A stretch of DNA of 18,889 bases from Oscillospiraceae bacterium. GTDB lineage: Bacteria; Bacillota; Clostridia; Oscillospirales; Ruminococcaceae. Under the pieces are notes generated by a model. It saw only the letters and a program-made list of their open reading frames with translations. It did not search any database and was not told the DNA's origin. Below, piece after piece: positions 1-7,309 of this stretch. The DNA is taken from positions 1 to 18,889 of the forward strand of contig JAEDGE010000022.1 of the NCBI GenBank assembly GCA_016297675.1, given 5' to 3'. Positions within the stretch are counted from its first letter, which is position 1. Each line of letters begins with the position of its first letter. The position numbers and the translations under genes are program-made.

Positions 1-901
1 CCCAGGTTTCCGGTGCATTATAGATTTCCGGTTTGATTGCAGTTGCCCATTCTTCATCAGCTTCTACAAACTGCTGTCCAACCTTTATAGTAGGTTCATT
101 ACCAATTGTAGTAGTTGTGCCAGAAGTCGTTGTTGTGGTGACTGCTGTAGTCGTTGTTGTGGTGACTGCTGTAGTCGTTGTTGTGGTGGTGGTGCTGATA
201 TCGGTCGTTGTAGTAGTTGTTGTTGTTGGAGAAGACAACTTTACTTTAATACCACCTTCGCTGGTATTGTCGACATTTATATCAACTACTGTGTTATTTT
301 CGGTTACCCATATCAACGCATTGCCGCCTTCGCTGTTGATCTTTTCCTCATCCAATTCCAATGGGAAAAAGTAATAGCTTGAACCGTCAGTGTCTTTTTG
401 TAATGGCATATCGTATTTTGCTGCAATTTCCCTTATAGTATCATCATCAGGTAAAGTGAAGTACAATTCCAGTGGGATCATACCTTCGTCATCCAAGACA
501 CCTGAATTAATTTTAGAGGTACCATTTGTCAAATTTGCGAAGATCATTTCATCCTTGTTTACCTTCCAAGAACCCAAGTCATTGAATTCAGAACTGGATT
601 CATAACCTTCATAAGTCCAATTGGACATTAATTCTGCAGTTGCAGGATTCGCATGATCACCAGTTTTGTATGCAATTGACAAACCTTCTGTAATGAAGTC
701 ACCACCATTATAAATAATCGGTGATAGTATAAGATCTCCTTCTTCGCCGGCTATTGCGGTCGTTGTACCGGCTGTAATGGTTGGTTTTCCATCATAGAGG
801 TTTGATGCCGCTTTTGCCAGCATCAAAGATGAGGCAGGAATGGCTGTGACAGCCATTGCAACAGCAGCACAAAAAGAAACCAATTTTGTTACCTTTTTCA
901 T
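1..901 (-). CDS. Secreted modular protein with Thr-rich linker, cohesin-like modules (partial, C-terminus beyond window)
   Basis: The reading frame is open from an ATG at 901 leftwards to the window edge, giving 300 residues without a stop. AAAGGA lies just upstream of the ATG. The N-terminus is a classic Sec signal peptide: KK, a hydrophobic stretch at about residues 8-28, then a likely cut after Ala-Lys-Ala near residue 31. Residues 34-224 form an acidic, beta-rich module with no Cys. Residues about 225-267 are an almost pure Thr linker. A second copy of the module seems to start at about residue 268: PTIKVG and PEIYN echo PTITAG and PIIYN near residue 40. The layout resembles cohesin or scaffoldin-type cell-surface proteins of ruminococci, but the cohesin assignment is only an inference from pattern. 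No catalytic domain is visible in this part. It is divergent from the cation transporter gene and has its own promoter. Confidence 0.75.
   Translation of the reverse strand, partial: MKKVTKLVSFCAAVAMAVTAIPASSLMLAKAASNLYDGKPTITAGTTTAIAGEEGDLILSPIIYNGGDFITEGLSIAYKTGDHANPATAELMSNWTYEGYESSSEFNDLGSWKVNKDEMIFANLTNGTSKINSGVLDDEGMIPLELYFTLPDDDTIREIAAKYDMPLQKDTDGSSYYFFPLELDEEKINSEGGNALIWVTENNTVVDINVDNTSEGGIKVKLSSPTTTTTTTTDISTTTTTTTTAVTTTTTTAVTTTTTSGTTTTIGNEPTIKVGQQFVEADEEWATAIKPEIYNAPETW
126..188. repeat. 24-bp tandem repeat encoding the Thr linker
   Basis: Two identical 24-base units (126-149 and 150-173) are followed by a partial third copy from 174. Read on the minus strand each unit encodes TAVTTTTT, so gain or loss of units keeps the frame and only changes linker length. 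The flanks are also Thr-codon rich (ACA, ACG, ACT, ACC), extending the low-complexity tract over roughly 105-230. Confidence 0.9.
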
Positions 902-1042
902 AGCTTTTCCTTTCTGTTCATAAAAATATTTTCTGTATGCATCCACATACAAGTACAATTGAGATAGAGGCAGGAGCATTTTTCAATGATGCGTTGCAGG
1001 CACGTCTTGTTCTGCTCATGTAGCTATCACATTTACTCTTTT

Positions 1043-1071
1043 ATTATACATTTTTTCCTAATGAATCTCAA
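1043..1071 (-). promoter_or_regulatory. SigA-type promoter of the secreted modular protein
   Basis: On the minus strand TTGAGA (1066-1071) and TATAAT (1043-1048) are separated by exactly 17 bases. The start point would lie near 1036, leaving a leader of about 135 bases before the ATG at 901. That leader holds a small hairpin (TGTATG/CATACA) but no riboswitch class that I recognise. Confidence 0.75.
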
Positions 1072-1129
1072 ATAAATTTGTGTAAATTTTATGAGAAATT
1101 TTATTAAACAAATGTGACTAAAAAACAAC

Positions 1130-1158
1130 TTGACAGATTTTTATTTTTCTGTTAGAAT
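1130..1158 (+). promoter_or_regulatory. SigA-type promoter of the cation transporter gene
   Basis: TTGACA (1130-1135) and TAGAAT (1153-1158) are separated by 17 bases. The promoter faces the cation diffusion facilitator gene at 1209 and implies a short leader of about 45 bases. It sits back to back with the minus-strand promoter at 1043-1071. Confidence 0.8.
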
Positions 1159-1208
1159 AAAACGCACGAACTTGAACAAAAAATAGGAGAGGGAAGGTTT
1201 GTCATGAG

Positions 1209-2417
1209 ATGATTGATTTTTTCGTAAAACGGTTCATTCGGAACAGTACAGAAGTGGAAAATCCGGCTGTTCGGAAAGCGTATGGTACATTGAGTAGTGT
1301 TGTGGGAATTACATGCAATATTATTTTATTCTGTATCAAATATCTTGCTGGTATTTTATCGGGTTCGATTGCGATTTTATCCGATGCCTTTAACAATTTG
1401 TCAGATTGTGCAAGTTGTCTGGTCACATTGTTCGGCTATAAAATGGCAGCAAAACCAGCAGATAAAGGGCATCCGTTTGGGCATGGAAGAGTAGAGTATC
1501 TGACATCGCTGTTGATTGCTATTTTGATTGTACTGATGGGTGTAGAGTTGCTGCGGGATTCTGTGAAAAAGTTGCTTTCACCAGAGCCGGTTACCTTTCA
1601 TTGGCTTGTACTTTGTATTTTATTATTTTCCATTGCAGTCAAGCTTTGGATGGCGTTTTTTAATCGAAAGCTCGGGAAACGAATTGGTTCTTCCGTGATG
1701 ATTGCGACAGCAAAGGATAGCTATAGTGATGTACTGGCAACAACTGCTACGCTAATTGTATTGATTATTTCATTATTTACAGATATACCATTAGATGGTT
1801 GGATGGGAATCTTGGTTTCGCTGTTTATTTTGAAGACAGCATATGATATTATTCGAGATACTGTAGATGATTTGCTTGGAAAGCCGGCAGATGCAGAACT
1901 GGTGCAGCAAATTTGTAAGCTGATTCGTGCCAACGAAGAAATTCTTGGAATTCATGATTTGGTGATTCATAATTATGGACCGGGAAAAATGATTGGCAGC
2001 TGTCATGTCGAAGTGTCCAGCCGTTCGGATTTTGTGGCAATTCATGATAAAATCGATCGCATTGAACGTCAAATTCAAGAACAGCTGCACATGAATATGA
2101 CTATTCATATGGATCCCATTGAACTGGACAATGTGCAAGTGAATGCTTGCCGAGATATGTTGTTGCAAGTGCTGCATCAGTTAGATCCGCATTTGCATAT
2201 GCATGATTTTCGGATGGTGTCCGGTGAAACCCATACGAATTTAATTTTTGATTTGGTAGTACCATTTGATTGTGTCTATAAAGATGATAAGCTGAAAGAG
2301 ATGATTGATGCGGCTTTGGAAACACAACCAGTGCAATACTATACTGTGATTACATTTGACAGAGAATATACCGCCATTGATTCGGAAACAGACAGTGTGA
2401 TGCAAGTAAAAAAATAA
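1209..2417 (+). CDS. Cation diffusion facilitator (CDF) family transporter, probably Mn-type
   Basis: This 402-residue protein would export divalent metal ions from the cytoplasm in exchange for protons. The CDF core is clear: about six membrane segments in the first 210 residues, SDAFNNLSD at 58-66 in TM2, HPFGHGR at 88-94, and KDSYSD at 169-174 in TM5. The metal-site pairs are N62/D66 and D170/D174. In this family DxxxD in TM5 with N or D in TM2 is linked to Mn(II), while HxxxD marks the Zn type, so Mn is the best guess. The protein is about 100 residues longer than simple CDFs. After the usual cytoplasmic dimerisation domain (about 215-300) comes a second, similar-sized alpha/beta region. 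The start at 1209 is chosen because the ATG at 1204 meets a stop at once; a purine-rich site (AGGAGAGGGAAGG) lies upstream. Confidence 0.93.
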   Translation: MIDFFVKRFIRNSTEVENPAVRKAYGTLSSVVGITCNIILFCIKYLAGILSGSIAILSDAFNNLSDCASCLVTLFGYKMAAKPADKGHPFGHGRVEYLTSLLIAILIVLMGVELLRDSVKKLLSPEPVTFHWLVLCILLFSIAVKLWMAFFNRKLGKRIGSSVMIATAKDSYSDVLATTATLIVLIISLFTDIPLDGWMGILVSLFILKTAYDIIRDTVDDLLGKPADAELVQQICKLIRANEEILGIHDLVIHNYGPGKMIGSCHVEVSSRSDFVAIHDKIDRIERQIQEQLHMNMTIHMDPIELDNVQVNACRDMLLQVLHQLDPHLHMHDFRMVSGETHTNLIFDLVVPFDCVYKDDKLKEMIDAALETQPVQYYTVITFDREYTAIDSETDSVMQVKK

Positions 2418-2420
2418 AAG

Positions 2421-2460
2421 AGAAAGCAGAACAAAGTTGAGAGGCTTTGTTCTGCTTTCT
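2421..2460. terminator. Bidirectional hairpin terminator between convergent genes
   Basis: A 16-bp perfect stem (2421-2436 with 2445-2460) encloses an 8-base loop. On the minus strand it is followed by a U-rich tract (CTTTTATTTTTTTAC), so it is a good terminator for the operon ending at 2465. On the plus strand the only U-run is within the stem, so it may be weaker for the transporter gene. Confidence 0.88.
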
Positions 2461-2464
2461 GTGG

Positions 2465-3355
2465 TTATGGGAAAAGTCCTTCCAACTGAAAGGAAGGAAT
2501 ATAGGATTTTCTGGCAGAGGAGAGCTCTTGTGCGAAGCCTTCGATTTCCAGTTCCTGTGCAACTTTTAGAACGCTCTGATATTCCATCGTGGTAAGCCGT
2601 CTATTTAGATGCGGATCCGGCAGTGGTGTTTCCGGTGGGGTATATTGTCCCATCAGACTGACCAGTACAGTGCCATTTGGAAACCGTTCTGCGATTTGCC
2701 GCATTAACGCAATAGAGGCATGACGCTGTCCCGGCAGAATCAGATGCCGAATCAAAACACCGCTTTTCAAAATACCATTTTGGAAAACAGGTGTTCCCAC
2801 TTGTTGTACCATTTCTGCAATGGCTTGTTCTGTCACGGTACAGTAATCTGGAATGCCGCTATATGTTGCAGCGGTTGCATTGTCAACATATTTCCAGTCA
2901 GGTAAATAGACATCTATCAGTCCATTGAGCAGAGATAAAATTTCTGGGGATTCGTAACCGCTGCTGTTCCAGACCACTGGAATATGCAACTTTTTTTTGA
3001 CTTGCTGTAAGCTTTCCACAATCCAAGGGGTGTAATGTGATCCAGTCACAAGGTCAATGGTTTCTGCCCCTTCCTCCTGTAACCGCAGGATGATTTCAGA
3101 AAGCTTTGCAATCGAAAGCACCGTGCCGAAATGCTCCTGACTGATTTGCTGGTTTTGGCAATAGCAGCAGCGAAGAGCACAGCCGGAAAAGAAAATGGCA
3201 CCTGCTCCGCCAGTGCCACTGATGCAAGGTTCTTCCCAGAAGTGCAGGGCAGCTCTGGCTGCCCGCAGTTCTGCACCGCCGCCGCAAAGACCAGCTGTTT
3301 TTTTACGATTTGCACCGCAGGCACGAGGACAGAGCAAACAATGCTGTAAATCCAT
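2465..3355 (-). CDS. Radical SAM protein, PflX-like (COG1313 type)
   Basis: This 296-residue protein carries the radical SAM signature CxxxCxxC at C59, C63 and C66 (in SGCALRCCYCQNQ), which would hold a 4Fe-4S cluster and S-adenosylmethionine. Ahead of it is a second Cys set, CLLCPRAC and GLC (C6, C9, C13, C24), typical of the PflX-type proteins related to pyruvate formate-lyase activating enzymes. The downstream motifs ETIDLVTGSHYTP and VVWNSSGYES also fit that group. The family has no firmly established substrate, so a specific activation target is not assigned. The ATG lies one base past the nspC stop (TAATATG), so the two are probably translationally coupled. It is the last gene of the minus-strand operon and is followed by a strong terminator. 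Confidence 0.9.
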   Translation of the reverse strand: MDLQHCLLCPRACGANRKKTAGLCGGGAELRAARAALHFWEEPCISGTGGAGAIFFSGCALRCCYCQNQQISQEHFGTVLSIAKLSEIILRLQEEGAETIDLVTGSHYTPWIVESLQQVKKKLHIPVVWNSSGYESPEILSLLNGLIDVYLPDWKYVDNATAATYSGIPDYCTVTEQAIAEMVQQVGTPVFQNGILKSGVLIRHLILPGQRHASIALMRQIAERFPNGTVLVSLMGQYTPPETPLPDPHLNRRLTTMEYQSVLKVAQELEIEGFAQELSSARKSYIPSFQLEGLFP

Positions 3356-3356
3356 A

Positions 3357-4499
3357 TTAAGAAAGCCTGCCTTTGAAATCTTGATAGGAGAATGTTTTCA
3401 CAACGGAGAAAGTACCATCTTCCTGTCGTAGTACTAAGTCCGGCAATGGCATACCGTTAAAGGTATTATTCTTCACCATTGTATAAATTGCCATATCGCA
3501 GAAAATCAGTCGTTCACCGATTTGCAGTGGATGGTCAAAACTGTAGTCGCCGATGACATCCCCAGCCAGACAGGTATTTCCGGCAAGCCGATAGGTATAA
3601 GTTTTTTCGTTCGGCATTCCTGCACCAATAATCTGTGGGCGGTAGGGCATTTCCAGAACATCTGGCATATGACAGGCGGCAGAAGCATCTAGCAGGGCAA
3701 TTTCCATGCCATTTTGTACAAAATCCAGTACGGTTGCCACCAGATAGCCGGCATTGAGGGCGATGGCTTCTCCCGGTTCTAAGTAAACCTGTACACCGTA
3801 CCGATCCTGTATACTGCGGATACAGCGAATCAGACAGGGCAGGTCGTATCCCGGACGCGTGATGTGGTGACCACCGCCGAAATTGACCCATTTGCAGCGT
3901 TTTAAGTAAGCATCAAATTTTTCTGTCACATGGGAGAGGGTGCGTTCCAGTACGGGGGCATCCTGCTCACACATGGTGTGGAAATGAATGCCGTCCAGTC
4001 CGTCAAAGGCTTCTTCTGAAAATTGAGCGATGGTTGTTCCCATGCGAGAACCGGGGATACAGGGATTATACAGGTCTGTCTCTACTTCTGCATATTCCGG
4101 ATTGATGCGAATGCCACAGGAAATGGAACGTCCGCAGTTTTTTACCGTATCACGGTGCAGCTGCCATTGATGGAACGAATTGAAAACAATATGGTCGCTG
4201 ACGGCACAGATTTCCGGCATATCTGCGATGGGATAGGCAGGAGAAAAAATATGTACCTCTCCGCCCATTTCTTCTCTTCCAAGTTTTGCCTCATATAAAC
4301 CGCTGGCAGTCGTGCCGGCAAGATAGGGCTTCAGTAGGGGGTAGACGGAAAACATGGAAAAGGCTTTTTGTGCCAACAGGATTTTACAGCCGGTTTCCTG
4401 TTGTACATATTTTAGAATTTCACCGTTTTGTTTCAGGGCAGCAATGTCCGTGACATAACAAGGGGTATGCAGGGATTCTGTAGAAAATGGAAGATTCAT
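3357..4499 (-). CDS. nspC: Carboxynorspermidine/carboxyspermidine decarboxylase
   Basis: This PLP enzyme of the alanine racemase fold removes CO2 from carboxynorspermidine or carboxyspermidine, the last step of the aspartate-semialdehyde route to norspermidine or spermidine. The 380-residue length fits the family. Landmarks, numbered from the chosen start, are the PLP lysine in LLAQKAFS (K45), HFHTMCE (172-178), FGGGHH (207-212) for phosphate binding, EPGE (241-244), CHMPD (276-280) and CLAGD (310-314), the last carrying the catalytic Cys and Asp. I start at the ATG at 4499, eight bases after AAGGAG; an in-frame TTG at 4505 is too close to the ribosome site. The usual partner, carboxynorspermidine dehydrogenase (Lys9-like), is not in the window. 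The gene lies in a four-gene operon between a zinc-ribbon membrane protein and a radical SAM gene. Confidence 0.93.
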   Translation of the reverse strand: MNLPFSTESLHTPCYVTDIAALKQNGEILKYVQQETGCKILLAQKAFSMFSVYPLLKPYLAGTTASGLYEAKLGREEMGGEVHIFSPAYPIADMPEICAVSDHIVFNSFHQWQLHRDTVKNCGRSISCGIRINPEYAEVETDLYNPCIPGSRMGTTIAQFSEEAFDGLDGIHFHTMCEQDAPVLERTLSHVTEKFDAYLKRCKWVNFGGGHHITRPGYDLPCLIRCIRSIQDRYGVQVYLEPGEAIALNAGYLVATVLDFVQNGMEIALLDASAACHMPDVLEMPYRPQIIGAGMPNEKTYTYRLAGNTCLAGDVIGDYSFDHPLQIGERLIFCDMAIYTMVKNNTFNGMPLPDLVLRQEDGTFSVVKTFSYQDFKGRLS

Positions 4500-4547
4500 G
4501 CACAATGCTCCTTTTTAGATTGTGATTGCCAATGTCTGTTAATAGTT

Positions 4548-5396
4548 TTAGGGTAGCAACAGGATGATAAATGAAAATTGTCCTGCAGCTGGATCATAGA
4601 TACTGGAAATGCCGATACGGGTATAATCCTGTGTGCTGAGAAAGTTGACAGAAATTTCTTTTTTCTCCTCACTGTATTGTGCAATTGCATCGGTATAGGT
4701 GCTACAGTGCATCAACATGACATGATAGATCTGATCTGCTGCATCTGTCATGCTGTCCTGTACGATACGAGGAGCTTCTGCCTCATAAGTATCTGGGGCT
4801 TCTTGGTAGGTATCTGCCAGTAGAAGGGCAGTTTCTTTTAGGGTGTCATCTTCTGTCAGCATCCGTTTTTGCCGTTGTGTACGCACACGGTTGATTTCCT
4901 GTAATAGGCGATTGGATTCCATTTCAGAAACCGCATCACAGGCACGTTCCCGTACCATAACATTTTTTGTAGCTGCCATTTGCTGCAAACTTTCCAGCAC
5001 TTCTGATTCCCGATCATTGTGCATGGTATAAGTTTGCTGTAAGTCTGCAATGGCATTCAACAAGGTTTGTGTATAGGTGTCATCAGCGGTTTCTTCTGGA
5101 TATTCCATGCAGATGGATGCCAGTTCGGCGGCATCCGCACGCCGGATTTGTGTCGCAAGAGACGGTTTTTGTAGTTGAAAGAAAAGAGCCAGTGCAGTCA
5201 GTGCCAGCACAAAGAGCAGTCCAATCAGAAAGACAAGCTGATGGTTTTTCCGCAGCTGTCTGGTATCGGCAGAATAAAAGCTGTCATAATCATAATCTTC
5301 CCATGTTTCTGTGAGATTTTCTGTAACAGGAGTTTGACAGTAGGGACAAATGGGCATTTCATCAGAAAATTCATTTCCGCAAGCGGGGCAAATCAT
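4548..5396 (-). CDS. Zinc-ribbon single-pass membrane protein of unknown function
   Basis: This is a 282-residue protein. The N-terminus holds a zinc ribbon of two CxxC knuckles (CPAC at 3-6 and CPYC at about 18-21). An acidic Tyr-rich stretch follows, then one membrane helix at about residues 56-77 (LVFLIGLLFVLALTALALFF). The remaining 200 residues are mostly charged and helical, with a heptad-like part near the middle, and end in a hydrophobic tail (FSFIILLLP). The topology suggests a cytosolic ribbon and an external domain. I chose the ATG at 5396 because GAAAGG is 11 bases upstream and zinc-ribbon proteins usually begin MxCPxC; the in-frame GTG at 5405 is only two bases from that site. 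It is the second gene of the operon, 43 bases after the unknown 545-residue gene and 48 before nspC. I do not recognise the C-terminal domain. Confidence 0.8.
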   Translation of the reverse strand: MICPACGNEFSDEMPICPYCQTPVTENLTETWEDYDYDSFYSADTRQLRKNHQLVFLIGLLFVLALTALALFFQLQKPSLATQIRRADAAELASICMEYPEETADDTYTQTLLNAIADLQQTYTMHNDRESEVLESLQQMAATKNVMVRERACDAVSEMESNRLLQEINRVRTQRQKRMLTEDDTLKETALLLADTYQEAPDTYEAEAPRIVQDSMTDAADQIYHVMLMHCSTYTDAIAQYSEEKKEISVNFLSTQDYTRIGISSIYDPAAGQFSFIILLLP

Positions 5397-5439
5397 ATAT
5401 GTCACAACCTTTCTTGAGTAAGAATGATGTCAAGTAAAA

Positions 5440-7077
5440 TTATATCTTGGAACATCCTTCTGTTGATAAATCCAATTTTGCAATACAGATTGCACTTTCC
5501 ATAATCAAGCGAAGTGCGTACTCTGGCGGAGCTGCTTGATCAGAAAACTGTAAAGCCCTCTGTACCACCATGCTGAACAAAAGCGGCCATTCCTCTGGAT
5601 TAGTGCAATGTTGGCAGATTATCGGTTTTAGATTTTTCCAAATATCGTGCAGATCGGATAGATTAGAATCTGTCAGTTCTATCTTTCCATTGAGCCGATA
5701 GTGATCATTTCCAACGAACGTATTAGTATTATCTATGATTCGCTTTGCAATGACAGCTAACGTGTCGCCGGTTAGTTCTTTCTTTTGTGGATGCAGTTCC
5801 TGTAATGTATTGGTCGCCGTTAGCCAGATAGAATAGGGATCCGTAAATAAATATTGATGGATCATGCCATTATCATAGTAGTATCGTTTTCCATTTTTAG
5901 CAGTGATCAGCCAACATACTTCGTTTTGTGCATGGTTCTGTTGTGTTCCATAAGTTTCCCATATCGATCTCTGAGCAGCATATCCAGCTAATCCAGCTGC
6001 ATAGAAAAGCAGGTTCTGACAGTTCAAACAATTGTCTTTGTTTTTCAACAAATATACTAAAATGCGAAGTATTTTTTCTGCTCCCATTTTTGCTTCCGTT
6101 AAGGGATCCTGTTTGCATTGTGTGTCAAGCCGTTCGGAATCAGCGGTAGCATCCAAATTTGTCTGGAGAGAATGGACTTCTTTTTTGCCCTCATAAGCAG
6201 CGATGGCTGCATTTATGACTTCCTGTATGGATTCTCTTAAAAATCCTGTCTGATTGCAGAACCAGAGGGAAATGCGTTCCAATGGATACCGTGTTTCCCG
6301 ATAATCCATTTTCAATTCCAGTTCTTCTCCGTCACCGATCAATAGAGTATAGCGTTTTTCTAATGGATCAATTGGATTCCATGCATTGGTATCATATTGT
6401 TGTCGTTGTCGAAGAAAAATAATCTGATTTTCTTTATCATATACCCAATCTGTCATGGATTCTCGATAATCCGCATCTCGTATCATGTCTTGTGCCGCAT
6501 CTGGCACTTGTGAGCGAATGCGGTATAGATCCTTCAGTTTAATATATCCCATACGGCATAGCATTGTCAGCCGATAACGCAGGGAAGCTTGTTCTTCTTC
6601 TGTTGTTTCTGCATAGACAAGATGCAGCGGTGCATTCCATTTTCGTGGGTTCTGTTTGACCTTTTCATATTCCTTTTCGTATTCTTCTAAGCGTGCATGG
6701 ATAAACCGCTGTGTCGGAGCCATGGGTGTTTCGTCTTCCGGTACCTGCATGGCAAGCCGTACTTGCTGTAGGAGTTTCGCATCGCTTAAATCATAGGGAA
6801 ACAGTTTGCTGTTTTGAAATTGATGCTTTTTTGCCATTTCTACACTGTCAGCGTGAGCGACTGTCAAAAGCGGTTTCCAGAACTTGAAAATCACATCCAC
6901 ACGATAGTAAGTTTCGTTTCGTTCCCAGCAGAACTTACCGGTTCGTTCATAGAAATAGGTGGCTTCATTCAACGGCGGCAGCTCCAGCGGAGCGATACAG
7001 AAATCTGCAATCATTTTTTCTACGTTTTGCATGACAGATAAAAGTTGTTGTTTCGATGGTGTGATATAATGCCACAT
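5440..7077 (-). CDS. Unrecognised 545-residue cytosolic protein, first gene of the nspC operon
   Basis: I cannot assign a function. The protein has no signal peptide and no clear membrane helix. Three regions can be described. Residues about 1-230 are charged and helical. Residues about 231-300 look beta-rich, with the acidic stretch DGEELELKMDYRETRYPLERISLWF. Residues about 345-475 hold an Ala/Gly helix (LLFYAAGLAGYAAQRSIW) and then ITAKNGKRYYYDNGMIHQYLF, a combination I associate loosely with uncharacterised clostridial proteins. Two CxxC pairs (CLNC and CQHC) could bind metal but stand far apart. The ATG at 7077 is preferred because AAAGGAG lies eight bases upstream; an ATG at 7095 would put that site inside the gene. 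A near-consensus promoter lies directly upstream. Coding quality looks normal across the whole length. Confidence 0.8.
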   Translation of the reverse strand: MWHYITPSKQQLLSVMQNVEKMIADFCIAPLELPPLNEATYFYERTGKFCWERNETYYRVDVIFKFWKPLLTVAHADSVEMAKKHQFQNSKLFPYDLSDAKLLQQVRLAMQVPEDETPMAPTQRFIHARLEEYEKEYEKVKQNPRKWNAPLHLVYAETTEEEQASLRYRLTMLCRMGYIKLKDLYRIRSQVPDAAQDMIRDADYRESMTDWVYDKENQIIFLRQRQQYDTNAWNPIDPLEKRYTLLIGDGEELELKMDYRETRYPLERISLWFCNQTGFLRESIQEVINAAIAAYEGKKEVHSLQTNLDATADSERLDTQCKQDPLTEAKMGAEKILRILVYLLKNKDNCLNCQNLLFYAAGLAGYAAQRSIWETYGTQQNHAQNEVCWLITAKNGKRYYYDNGMIHQYLFTDPYSIWLTATNTLQELHPQKKELTGDTLAVIAKRIIDNTNTFVGNDHYRLNGKIELTDSNLSDLHDIWKNLKPIICQHCTNPEEWPLLFSMVVQRALQFSDQAAPPEYALRLIMESAICIAKLDLSTEGCSKI

Positions 7078-7149
7078 GGCAGCCGCTCCTTTCATGACAG
7101 AATGAATGGTTCCGAATCGGATGGAACAGGATTCCTTTTTCTGCTTTTC

Positions 7150-7178
7150 ATTATAGCAAACCGGCTTTCACTTGTCAA
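7150..7178 (-). promoter_or_regulatory. Near-perfect SigA promoter of the minus-strand operon
   Basis: On the minus strand TTGACA (7173-7178) and TATAAT (7150-7155) are separated by exactly 17 bases, a full consensus match. It would drive the four-gene operon ending at 2465, with a leader of about 65 bases. No operator is obvious. Confidence 0.88.
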
Positions 7179-7215
7179 GCAACTGGAAAGGGCGGCATTT
7201 TTTCCGAAAAATCGC

Positions 7216-7244
7216 TTGCTATTTTCAAAGGATTGTGATATGAT
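7216..7244 (+). promoter_or_regulatory. SigA-type promoter of the 1-phosphofructokinase gene
   Basis: TTGCTA (7216-7221) and TATGAT (7239-7244) are separated by 17 bases. It reads away from the minus-strand promoter 40 bases to the left and gives a leader of about 58 bases before the ATG at 7310. Confidence 0.7.
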
Positions 7245-7309
7245 AAAGTTTCAGCAGATATTTTTTGATTGGAATGGATTGTAACAGCAAAATGCAGGAG
7301 GTTTCACGG

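Noticed and set aside
33..605. Plus-strand frames at the left edge, including one rich in Val
   Set aside because: They are the reverse-strand reading of the Thr-codon repeats in the secreted protein gene, which has a signal peptide and ribosome site.
5405..5432. TTGACA between the unknown gene and the zinc-ribbon gene as an internal promoter
   Set aside because: No -10 element is found at a suitable distance.
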